A stretch of 5,953 nt of DNA, from positions 1 to 5,953 of the forward strand of contig WBXJ01000179.1 of assembly GCA_008933045.1 (NCBI GenBank). Direction: 5' to 3'. Positions within the stretch are counted from its first letter, which is position 1. The number at the start of each line of letters is the position of its first letter. The stretch comes from Verrucomicrobiota bacterium. GTDB taxonomy: Bacteria > Verrucomicrobiota > Verrucomicrobiia > Limisphaerales > SXQI01. Below, piece after piece: positions 1 through 5,565 of this stretch. Made by a program: the position numbers and the translations under genes. The notes under the pieces were generated by a model. The model saw nothing but the letters and a program-made list of their open reading frames with translations, was not told the origin of the DNA and searched no databases.

Positions 1-57
1 AGGACGAGTAGTAGTAGCAGAATCCATCCTCTGGACGTTTGGAAATAGGGGAGGGTT

Positions 58-267
58 ATGGGTGTTGTTGCTTTCATTGAACCTGAGATTGCTCCGCTCG
101 TGGCGGGTGTCAATTGTTTTTTTGTATTTTTTTTGTTCGACGGTGTTTTTGTTTTGCTCCTTTTGAGGGAGCTTTGGCGGGAGGGTGGAGCAGGCCATCC
201 TGCGATCGCGCTGAGAGGCGAACGAAATGAACGAAATGAGCGGGGGCCACCAATGACCCCCGACTGA
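58..267 (+). CDS. Doubtful small ORF, possible one-pass membrane peptide
   Basis: This 69-residue reading frame starts at ATG 58 after a GGAGG at 50-54, only 3 nt from the start codon, which is shorter than usual. Residues about 20-36 (CFFVFFLFDGVFVLLLL) are hydrophobic enough to cross a membrane, but that stretch is the direct product of a T-rich tract at 115-160, so the hydrophobicity may be accidental. The tail reads RNERNERG because of a 9-bp tandem DNA repeat, and it runs into the hairpin proposed to end the convergent LRR gene. I recognise no family. The ORF may well be spurious; a weak Shine-Dalgarno and a plausible TM segment are all that speak for it. Confidence 0.15.
   Translation: MGVVAFIEPEIAPLVAGVNCFFVFFLFDGVFVLLLLRELWREGGAGHPAIALRGERNERNERGPPMTPD
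221..238. repeat. Tandem 9-bp repeat, two copies
   Basis: The 9-mer aacgaaatg occurs twice back to back (221-229 and 230-238), just beside the GC-rich hairpin at 241-262. On the minus strand it supplies a T-containing tail (catttcgttcatttcgtt) after that hairpin. Its role is unknown; it may be chance or part of a dispersed intergenic element. Confidence 0.5.
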
Positions 268-274
268 CTCGCTC
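238..274 (-). terminator. Hairpin downstream of the LRR gene, candidate terminator
   Basis: The inner stem pairs cggggg (241-246) with cccccg (257-262). It extends past a C/A mismatch by two further pairs to a CCAA tetraloop. The flanking gagcg (238-242) could alternatively pair with cgctc (270-274). The structure lies 18-40 nt beyond the stop codon of the leftward LRR gene. The minus-strand tail has only interrupted T runs (catttcgttcatttcgtt), so it is a weak intrinsic terminator at best; a Rho-independent role is inferred from position and the strong GC stem. Confidence 0.4.
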
Positions 275-279
275 GCCGT

Positions 280-1605
280 TTATTGGGGAACCAATCGGTA
301 GAGTTGATGCAGGGGGTTGATGGTGAGATTCAGCGTGGCGACGGGAACCCAGATCGGGTTCTTCAGATCCACGGCGACCTCCACGACAGAAGCTCGCATT
401 TGATAGAACCGTTGGAGTCCATTATCAGGGATTTTAATGGTGGCGACAGGAGTCCAGATTGGGTTCAGAGAATCCGAAGCGGCCTGCACTAAGAGGGTGT
501 TGGTGGGTTCCGAAGGGGGCACGACAGGGATCCATGTGGCGGTTGGGCGATCGGCGAATGATTCGCTCCAACCTACTTTGCCTTGCGCGTAATAAGCCGT
601 TACATTATCAGACTCCCCGAAGACATCGCTTCCGATGGTGGGCGCATCCCCGGTGAAGTAAACCCTCGTCAACGCACCGCAGGAATAGAACGCATAGTCC
701 GCGATGGAAGTGACGCTGCTGGGGATTGTGACGCTTTCCAAGGCTTTGCAGAACTCGAACGCCGATTCGCCGATAGAGGTGACGCCGTTGAGGATGGTGA
801 CGTTTGTCAAAAAGTCGGAGCCATAGAACGCCCCATCGGCGATGGAGGTGACGCTCCCGGGAATCGTGATGCTGGTTAATCCTGAGTCACTGAACGCATA
901 GTAGCCGATGGAGGTGACGCTGCTGGGGAGGGTCAGGGTCTGCAATGCGTTGCAGTACTCGAAGGCCGAATCGCCGATGGAAATGACGCTGCTGGGGATG
1001 GTGATGCTTGTCAAACCGCCGCATCCAAAGAAGGCCGAATTGCCGATGGAGGTGACGCTGCTGGGGATGGTGTAAACGCCGGTTTTTCCTGCGGGAAAAG
1101 CGACGAGCGAGGTCTGTTTTCTGTTGAAAAGAACATTGTCACTGCTGCTATAGGCGGGGTTGGCAACATCCACGGTGACGCTCACGAGCCGACTGCAATC
1201 AGCGAGTGCGGATTCGCCGATGAATAGGACGCTGCTGGGAATCGTGACGCGTGTCAAACCGGTGCAGCCATAGAACGTCCCTTCGCCGATGGAGGTGACG
1301 CTGTTGGGGATCATGATGGTTGTCAAACCTGAGTCGCTGAACGCCCATTCGCCAATGGAGGTGACGCTGCTGGGGATCGTTACGTTCGTCAAACCCCTGC
1401 AGGCATCGAACGCCCATTCGCCAATGGAGGTTACTGGCAGGCCGTTGATTGCGCTTGGGATGACCAAGGTGCCGGTGGCTTTAGGGTTGCTACCGGTGAT
1501 TGTGATGGTATTTGCATTGGTCGAGTATAACAACGCTGCTTGTAGCGTCGCGGGGAGGCTAAGAAGCAGCACCAAGGCGAGAACCATGACAACGATCGCT
1601 TTCAT
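280..1605 (-). CDS. Secreted BspA-type leucine-rich-repeat protein
   Basis: A 441-residue exported protein. Residues 1-23 form a signal peptide (MKAIVVMVLALVLLLSLPATLQA) with likely cleavage after LQA. Residues about 24-54 are a lead-in (LLYSTNANTITITG...LVIPSAINGLP). About eleven LRR_5/BspA-type repeats follow (residues 55-345), each near 23 residues with the pattern VTSIGxxAFxxCxxLTxVTIPSS. Repeat 4 carries the longer insert common in this family (NPAYSSSDNVLFNRKQTSLVAFPAG, 149-173). Residues about 370-441 contain two copies of a short module (NPIWTPVAT and NPIWVPVAT) resembling C-terminal modules I recall from Verrucomicrobiota secreted proteins. Proteins of this repeat class are usually surface-exposed or secreted and often bind other proteins or cells; the ligand here cannot be told. 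The start at ATG 1605 is chosen because it gives a complete signal peptide; Met7 is an alternative. No Shine-Dalgarno is visible. The gene is divergent from the toxin-antitoxin/pseudopilin run and could be a secretion substrate, but only adjacency suggests this. Confidence 0.9.
   Translation of the reverse strand: MKAIVVMVLALVLLLSLPATLQAALLYSTNANTITITGSNPKATGTLVIPSAINGLPVTSIGEWAFDACRGLTNVTIPSSVTSIGEWAFSDSGLTTIMIPNSVTSIGEGTFYGCTGLTRVTIPSSVLFIGESALADCSRLVSVTVDVANPAYSSSDNVLFNRKQTSLVAFPAGKTGVYTIPSSVTSIGNSAFFGCGGLTSITIPSSVISIGDSAFEYCNALQTLTLPSSVTSIGYYAFSDSGLTSITIPGSVTSIADGAFYGSDFLTNVTILNGVTSIGESAFEFCKALESVTIPSSVTSIADYAFYSCGALTRVYFTGDAPTIGSDVFGESDNVTAYYAQGKVGWSESFADRPTATWIPVVPPSEPTNTLLVQAASDSLNPIWTPVATIKIPDNGLQRFYQMRASVVEVAVDLKNPIWVPVATLNLTINPLHQLYRLVPQ
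283..498 (-). repeat. Two tandem C-terminal 'NPIW-PVAT' modules in the LRR gene
   Basis: Residues about 370-406 and 407-441 of the LRR protein align without gaps over a core: ASDSLNPIWTPVATIKIPDNGLQRFYQM against AVDLKNPIWVPVATLNLTINPLHQLYRL. The DNA keeps this too: 335-361 and 440-466 match at 23 of 27 bases with a 105-bp offset (35 codons). This indicates an internal tandem duplication of the terminal module. Its function is unknown; a terminal anchoring or sorting role is conceivable. Confidence 0.75.
571..1443 (-). repeat. LRR-coding repeat array, about 69-bp period
   Basis: The antisense reading shows a recurring block (cgccgatggaggtgacgctg, ctggggat...) at roughly 66-69 bp intervals, encoding the VTSIG..AF..C..L..VTIPSS repeats. 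Two units (2 and 7) are one residue shorter than the rest and share the sequence AFSDSGLT. Strong DNA similarity between units makes the array a substrate for unit gain or loss. Confidence 0.85.
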
Positions 1606-1728
1606 AAAGGTAAATGTCTGCTGAGATCGCTCGAATCGTGGCAGGCGTCAAAGTTTGGTTTAAGGGGACAAACAACAGACGGGTAAGCATCGCCAGGAAT
1701 TCAACGGAAGGCATTTTTGGAAAGTGAG

Positions 1729-1758
1729 TTGACAGGGCGGATTCGGCTGGCGTAAATA
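1729..1758 (+). promoter_or_regulatory. Candidate sigma-70 promoter of the toxin-antitoxin operon
   Basis: A perfect -35 hexamer TTGACA lies at 1729-1734. After an 18-bp spacer comes TAAATA at 1753-1758, a poor -10 (3 of 6 consensus bases). It would place the transcription start near 1765 and give a 5' leader of about 40 nt before the toxin ATG at 1806. The assignment rests mainly on the -35 match and the location. Confidence 0.35.
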
Positions 1759-1771
1759 CAGTGTATATACA
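1757..1771. promoter_or_regulatory. Overlapping palindromes, candidate operator
   Basis: The 15 bp from 1757 read TACA-G-TGTA-TA-TACA: an inverted repeat TACAGTGTA (1757-1765) overlaps a perfect 10-bp palindrome TGTATATACA (1762-1771). It lies over the end of the proposed -10 and the predicted start site, where a repressor would block transcription. RHH antitoxins typically autoregulate through short palindromes of this type, so the PF12441-like product of the downstream gene is the natural candidate binder. A separate 8-bp palindrome ACAATTGT sits at 1791-1798, near the toxin ATG. Confidence 0.4.
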
Positions 1772-1805
1772 GAGCAGGGTGTTTTGATCTACAATTGTCT
1801 CGATC

Positions 1806-2093
1806 ATGGATTTTGATTGGACCCATTTGCCCGCGCCGTGGGATGGATCGGTGACGCCGCAGGATGTCGAGGAGTCATTTGAGGATCCGTTCGCGGTGCG
1901 TTTGTTGCCGGATTCGCCACGTTTTGCGGCCCAGGCACGGTTTTTTAATTTGGGGAGAAGCGCGAGCGGGTTGGGAATTTTTAGTGTGTATCGGACGAAT
2001 GGAACGCAATCGAGGGTGGTTATGGCGCGTCTTTTTGTGCCGGAGGAACAGTTTTTATATCAACGAAAGTTGGATCAAGCGTTGGCTCCGTGA
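1806..2093 (+). CDS. BrnT-like toxin candidate of a type II toxin-antitoxin pair
   Basis: A 95-residue protein. BrnT toxins are small RelE-fold ribonucleases that inhibit translation and are neutralised by an adjacent RHH antitoxin. Seen here are an N-terminal FDW (3-5), a VEESFEDPF block (21-29) corresponding to the BrnT 'FEEA..VF.DP' region, ARFFNLGRSASGLGIFSVYRT (44-64) corresponding to 'R....G.S..GRLL.VV.T', and R70-V-V-M-A-R75 with E80/E81 and Y85, matching the 'RIISAR.A...E...Y' signature. The usual N-terminal 'K...N..KHGVSF' segment is replaced by LPAPWDGSVTPQD, so a key basic/His region is missing and activity may differ. ATG 1806 is the first start after an in-frame TGA at 1785; no Shine-Dalgarno is visible. 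The antitoxin gene starts 11 nt downstream, in the toxin-first order of brnTA. The family call is from motif memory and is fairly firm only because of the neighbouring antitoxin. Confidence 0.7.
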   Translation: MDFDWTHLPAPWDGSVTPQDVEESFEDPFAVRLLPDSPRFAAQARFFNLGRSASGLGIFSVYRTNGTQSRVVMARLFVPEEQFLYQRKLDQALAP

Positions 2094-2104
2094 GTAGGTG
2101 GTGA

Positions 2105-2377
2105 ATGAATTTGGTGATGTCATGGGAGGAGGTGCCGATCTTCGACAGCGAGGATGCGGAGGCGACCTTCTGGAGCGAGAGTCATTTGGACGTGCGGCTG
2201 ATGGAGGGGGCGGTAGCGGGGGGGCAATCTTCGGAATCGGTGACGATTACCTTGCGGATGGATCCACGGATGTTGGCACGGATTAAGCGGTTAGCACGTT
2301 CGAGGTACCTGAACTATCAGAGTATGATCAAGCAGTGGTTGGGTGAACGGTTGGAAGCGGAGTTACGTGAACGATAA
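2105..2377 (+). CDS. CopG-type (PF12441-like) RHH antitoxin
   Basis: A 90-residue protein with the architecture of the 'CopG antitoxin of type II TA system' family. An N-terminal WEEVPIFDSEDAEATFWSE (7-25) resembles the family's 'IP.F.sE.EE..FW' block, which normally contacts the toxin. The ribbon-helix-helix DNA-binding part follows: strand SVTITLRMD (45-53), helix PRMLARIKRLARSRY (54-68) and helix NYQSMIKQWLGERLEAEL (70-87), including the characteristic 'NYQSMIKQWL'. It should bind and neutralise the upstream toxin and repress the shared promoter as a dimer. Start 2105 follows an in-frame TGA at 2102-2104 and a weak AGGTGG at 2096-2101; the ATG at 2117 (Met5) is a less likely alternative. 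The stop at 2375-2377 lies only 6 nt before the first pseudopilin gene, in the same frame, suggesting cotranscription. Confidence 0.85.
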   Translation: MNLVMSWEEVPIFDSEDAEATFWSESHLDVRLMEGAVAGGQSSESVTITLRMDPRMLARIKRLARSRYLNYQSMIKQWLGERLEAELRER

Positions 2378-2383
2378 CGGAAG

Positions 2384-3094
2384 ATGAATTCTCGAAACCA
2401 AAACAGAGTTGCTCGGAAACAAACAGCGTTCACGCTGATTGAGCTTCTGGTGGTCATTACGATCATCGGGGTTTTAGCGGGTTTGGTGGTGGGGATGTCG
2501 GGGTTGGCTTCGCGCAAAATGCGGGATATGAGGGTGAATGCGGAGTTACAGAATTTGGTAGCTGGCATTGAGAGTTATAAGTTGCAGACGGGTTTTTATC
2601 CGCCGGACAATTCGCGGACGGATTATGCGGGTTCGCCTGCGGAACAGGAGTGGGCAAGGACGGCGCAGAACACGTTGTTTTATGAGCTTTCGGGTGCGAC
2701 GTTCGATGGTGCTAAGAAGACGTTCACGACGTTGAATCATTCGGAATCAGTTTCAGTGCTGGATCTCGGCTATTTTGGGGCATCGACAATTGCTAATTCT
2801 GGACGAGATCGAAAGGATGTGCCGTTTCGATCGTTCACGTTCAAAGGGTCGCAATCGAAGGAAGTCTGGTTGGCGAGTAAGCCGGATGTGGATTTGGATC
2901 TGCTGGTGGTGCCGGTACCGGGGCCGAAGATGATCGATGCGGTGAACGAAAAGAAGCAAAAGGTTCCGAACTCGATCAACCCATGGCATTATGATTCCTC
3001 GAGCACGAACCGACATAACCCGAATGGGTTCGACCTGTGGGCGGAGTATCTCGCAGGTGGTAAAACGAATCTGGTAGGGAACTGGAAAGACTAG
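2384..3094 (+). CDS. GspG-like pseudopilin (1)
   Basis: A 236-residue type II secretion/type IV-like pseudopilin that should be cut and N-methylated by a prepilin peptidase and then assembled into a periplasmic filament. The leader MNSRNQNRVARKQTA is basic and is followed by FTLIELLVVITIIGVLAGLVVGM (from F16), with Glu at +5 (E20). The residue before the cut is Ala15, not the usual Gly. The N-terminal helix continues through SRKMRDMRVNAELQNLVAGIESYKLQTGFYPPDNS (43-77), including the GspG-type 'Y....G.YP'. The globular part ends in NPWHYDSSS...NGFDLWAEYLAGGKTNLVGNWKD, matching the usual GspG-like 'PW.Y.....DLW....G' tail, although longer than classical GspG (about 140-150 residues). ATG 2384 comes after an in-frame stop (the antitoxin's own TAA), with a GGAAG touching the ATG. 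Confidence 0.88.
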   Translation: MNSRNQNRVARKQTAFTLIELLVVITIIGVLAGLVVGMSGLASRKMRDMRVNAELQNLVAGIESYKLQTGFYPPDNSRTDYAGSPAEQEWARTAQNTLFYELSGATFDGAKKTFTTLNHSESVSVLDLGYFGASTIANSGRDRKDVPFRSFTFKGSQSKEVWLASKPDVDLDLLVVPVPGPKMIDAVNEKKQKVPNSINPWHYDSSSTNRHNPNGFDLWAEYLAGGKTNLVGNWKD

Positions 3095-3140
3095 CCCTAA
3101 AAATAATCTCTCTTTTCCTAAAACACTGACCCAAAAGAAC

Positions 3141-3965
3141 ATGAAGCACAGGACGCAAATGCGAGGCTCTGCCCGAGGCAAACACGGGTTTACTTTAATC
3201 GAGCTATTGGTGGTGATCGCCATTATTGGCGTGTTGGCGGGGATGCTGATGCCCGCCCTGGGCAAAGCGAAGCAGAAAGCCTATATCGCCAAGGCAAATA
3301 CGGAGGTCAGCGGGATCGCGACGGCGATCTCGCAGTATCGACAGGATAACAGCCGGTGGCCGACGACGCGCGTCATTCGGACGACGGGAGTTTCCGCCGC
3401 TTCGCCCGATTTTACTTACGGGACGTTTGGACTCAGCACAGGGGGCAATCCCAACGCGTATGTCAATAAGCGGACGGGGGTTGCGACTGAGGTGGCGAGT
3501 GGCTCCAATGCGTCACTTGCCCAAGCGAATAATTCTCAACTGATGGCGATTCTCATGGACATCAAAAGTTGGAACGGCAAACAGAAGGGGAACCCGGAGA
3601 ATCCTCAAGGCACGCCCTATTTGACGGCTAAGTTTACCGATATGGTCAACGCCCCCGGGGTCGGGCCGGATGGCGTGTATCGAGATCCTTGGGGCGCACC
3701 GTATATTGTGACGCTGGATCAAGATTTCAACGAATCCTGCCGCGATGCGTTCTATGGTAAGGATGCGGTGAGCAATACTCAACCTGGAGTCACAGGCGGA
3801 TCAAAGGGCTACAACGGGTTGTTTTTGGCAGATCCGAATTCCCCGAGTTCCTGGGAGTCACGGACGCCGGTGATGGTGTGGTCATTGGGGCCTGACGGAG
3901 CTGCCGACGATAATGTGGCGAGCAATGCGGGTGTCAATAAGGACAACATCACGAATTGGAAATAG
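3141..3965 (+). CDS. GspG-like pseudopilin (2)
   Basis: A 274-residue prepilin-type protein. The leader MKHRTQMRGSARGKHG ends in Gly16, followed by FTLIELLVVIAIIGVLAGMLMPAL (17-40) with Glu21 at +5. The GspG-type Y-x-x-D-x-x-x-W-P (YRQDNSRWP, 66-74) follows. Near the C-terminus are YRDPWGAPYIVTLD (180-193), matching the 'DPWG.PY' core of GspG, and SLGPDGAADDN (248-258), an acidic loop at the place where GspG binds calcium. The tail ends NITNWK, echoing the NLVGNWKD of the preceding gene. A central insert of about 100 residues (78-178) makes it much longer than classical GspG. It starts 46 nt after the previous stop; that gap shows no clear promoter, hairpin or Shine-Dalgarno. Two adjacent GspG-like genes suggest duplication and divergence, with one perhaps a minor pseudopilin. 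Confidence 0.88.
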   Translation: MKHRTQMRGSARGKHGFTLIELLVVIAIIGVLAGMLMPALGKAKQKAYIAKANTEVSGIATAISQYRQDNSRWPTTRVIRTTGVSAASPDFTYGTFGLSTGGNPNAYVNKRTGVATEVASGSNASLAQANNSQLMAILMDIKSWNGKQKGNPENPQGTPYLTAKFTDMVNAPGVGPDGVYRDPWGAPYIVTLDQDFNESCRDAFYGKDAVSNTQPGVTGGSKGYNGLFLADPNSPSSWESRTPVMVWSLGPDGAADDNVASNAGVNKDNITNWK

Positions 3966-3970
3966 GTTTT

Positions 3971-4816
3971 ATGTATTGTGCAGGGTTTCAACGCCGGAAA
4001 GCGTCTCTTCCCGATGGATCCACTTGGGGGGATCGGGCAGTTTTGGGAGCTTCAGTGCGGGCGTTTACCTTGATCGAATTGTTGGTGGTGGTGGCGATCA
4101 TCGGGGTTCTGGCGGGGATTGGGCTGCCTGCGCTCAAGGGGTTTGGGAGCTCCAACGCGCTCTCGGCGGCCGCAAGCCAGTTGAAGGATGATCTGGCCTT
4201 GGCTCGGCAAACGGCCATGAACCAACGGTCGGATGTCTACGTCCTTTTTGTCGGGCCGGAAGCCTTGACGACCTCGTGGCCGACGCTTGTCACGCAAGCC
4301 GATAAAAACATCGCTCGCCGCTTGTTAAACAGCCAATACACGAGCTATGCCTTGTATTCTAAACGTCAGTTAGGGGATCAACCCGGGGCGCCCCGAGAAC
4401 GGTATCTGACCCCCTGGCGCAACTTGCCCGAGGGCGTCTTTATCTCGACCAACGAATTCGACAATTTAAGTCTTCGCACTCCGAATCTGTGGCAACAAGC
4501 GACGTTGACCAATCGGCCGTTCGGTTTTACTCCGGCTAACATTCGATTCCCGACTGAGACGGGGCCTCGGGTGTCGATGGCATTTGTGGGTTTCGATTAC
4601 GAAGGCAGGTTGATCAAGCCGTCGGGAGTGACTGCCAATCGAGGTGATGAGTTTATCCATTTGGTGAAGGGCACTGTCCTACCCGCAAAAAATGCGCAGG
4701 GCCTGTATGATATCGCGCCTGCGGAGGTCATCGAAACGCCCAAGAATAATACCACCAACAATCCGGTGATCCAAATCGACTCGACGACAGGGCGTGGAAG
4801 GGTGGTGCGGTTATGA
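3971..4816 (+). CDS. GspH-like pseudopilin (3)
   Basis: A 281-residue protein from ATG 3971. A TTG at 3956 is in frame but would overlap the previous gene, whereas the ATG lies 5 nt after its TAG, so I prefer 3971. The leader is unusually long (31 residues, MYCAGFQRRKASLPDGSTWGDRAVLGASVRA) and ends in Ala, not Gly. FTLIELLVVVAIIGVLAGIGLPAL follows from F32, with Glu36 at +5. Residues 62-90 (NALSAAASQLKDDLALARQTAMNQRSDVY) match the GspH signature of a helical 'L...L..AR..A' segment leading into a beta region. The tail PVIQIDSTTGRGRVVRL (265-281) resembles the 'I.I...TGR' ending of GspH/FimT-like proteins. GspH is a minor pseudopilin near the filament tip. The gene overlaps the next by 4 nt (ATGA). 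Confidence 0.85.
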   Translation: MYCAGFQRRKASLPDGSTWGDRAVLGASVRAFTLIELLVVVAIIGVLAGIGLPALKGFGSSNALSAAASQLKDDLALARQTAMNQRSDVYVLFVGPEALTTSWPTLVTQADKNIARRLLNSQYTSYALYSKRQLGDQPGAPRERYLTPWRNLPEGVFISTNEFDNLSLRTPNLWQQATLTNRPFGFTPANIRFPTETGPRVSMAFVGFDYEGRLIKPSGVTANRGDEFIHLVKGTVLPAKNAQGLYDIAPAEVIETPKNNTTNNPVIQIDSTTGRGRVVRL

Positions 4817-5565
4817 GGCTTTTTCGCACAAAACACGTCGCTAGGCACGCAGCCGAGGCGGGGTTCACGATGGTGGAAATCGCGATCAGCCTAGCGATTG
4901 TGGCCTTCGCGCTGGTGGCGATTCTCGGCGTGCTTCCGACGGGGATGTCGGTCCAAAAAGATAACCGTGAAGATACGCAGATGAAGGTGGACGGCCTTTA
5001 TTTTCTGGACGCGATTCGCAACGGAGCCAGGGGTCTACAGGACCTGACCAATTACGTTGAGGAAGTCAGGGTGGTGCAGAGTTTGAAGGGGAAAATGGTG
5101 TCGGATCTCTCCTACACCAATCTCGATGCGGAGCAAATCATCGGGATCCTAGGAACCCCCAAGTACCCCGGTGGAATTGGGATGCCAGAATTGGTGAATC
5201 GAGTGACGGCAAGGGTTCGAGGGATCAGTGGTTCTGCCGCCGAGAAAACCACACGCGACTATGACATCGCGTTTCGGTTCGAGCTGGAGTCCGAAGTCGT
5301 GCCAGTTGTTCCGTTGAACTTTGACGATTTTAGTGCGGGCTGGCAAACTTACAGCAGCGGAATTGAAGCAAACCTGCATGACCTCAGACTGACCGTGCGT
5401 TGGCCGGTGTTCGAAAAAGGACTCAACAACTGGACCGTGGGCCGGAATCACAAGGTGCTTTCAACAATGGTGGCAGGGCAGGTGACGCGCACTAATTACC
5501 CAATGGTCAATCTTCCCGCTTATTTCTTTCAGCTTAACCAATACGCCAATGCGCCGGGACTTTAA
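4813..5565 (+). CDS. GspI/PilV-like pseudopilin (4)
   Basis: A 250-residue prepilin-type protein. The leader MRLFRTKHVARHAAEAG ends in Gly17, followed by FTMVEIAISLAIVAFALVAILGVLPTGM (18-45) with Glu22 at +5. The 'FTMVE.A.SLAIVAFALVAILG' helix resembles the GspI/PilV class. The rest is soluble and gives no further motif I can name; the region LHDLRLTVRWPV (188-199) looks like the 'v.V.W' strand often seen in GspI/PilV-like proteins. The start overlaps the previous stop by 4 nt (ATGA at 4813-4816), so translation is probably coupled. The next gene starts 17 nt before this one ends. GspI normally caps the filament with GspJ and GspK; here the class is assigned by the N-terminal helix and the neighbour order G-G-H-I-J. 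Confidence 0.82.
   Translation: MRLFRTKHVARHAAEAGFTMVEIAISLAIVAFALVAILGVLPTGMSVQKDNREDTQMKVDGLYFLDAIRNGARGLQDLTNYVEEVRVVQSLKGKMVSDLSYTNLDAEQIIGILGTPKYPGGIGMPELVNRVTARVRGISGSAAEKTTRDYDIAFRFELESEVVPVVPLNFDDFSAGWQTYSSGIEANLHDLRLTVRWPVFEKGLNNWTVGRNHKVLSTMVAGQVTRTNYPMVNLPAYFFQLNQYANAPGL

Noticed and set aside
1..27. Start of a leftward gene at minus-strand ATG 27
   Set aside because: Only nine codons are visible and the AGAGG touches the ATG, so nothing can be supported.
91..123. Rightward intrinsic terminator (ccgc/gcgg stem then T run)
   Set aside because: The stem is only four base pairs plus a wobble and the T run starts about 10 nt after it.
202..209. GCGATCGC, the cyanobacterial HIP1 octamer
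   Set aside because: A single occurrence in 6 kb is not meaningful, and the genes do not look cyanobacterial.
583..879. Plus-strand 98-codon ORF inside the LRR gene
   Set aside because: Its repetitive sequence is the antisense reading of the 69-bp LRR repeats; the opposite strand has a full-length, signal-peptide-bearing gene.
1757..1772. LexA (SOS) box at the divergent promoter
   Set aside because: ACAG is present at 1769-1772 but the partner CTGT 8 bp upstream is TACA, so the enterobacterial pattern is not met.
1559..1807. Minus-strand 82-codon ORF spanning the divergent intergenic region
   Set aside because: It starts on the bases of the toxin's own start codon, covers the promoter and palindromes, and overlaps the signal-peptide end of the LRR gene in another frame. 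It shows no recognisable motif.
3095..3140. Internal promoter between the two GspG-like genes
   Set aside because: AATAAT at 3102-3107 resembles a -10, but no acceptable -35 lies 16-18 bp upstream.
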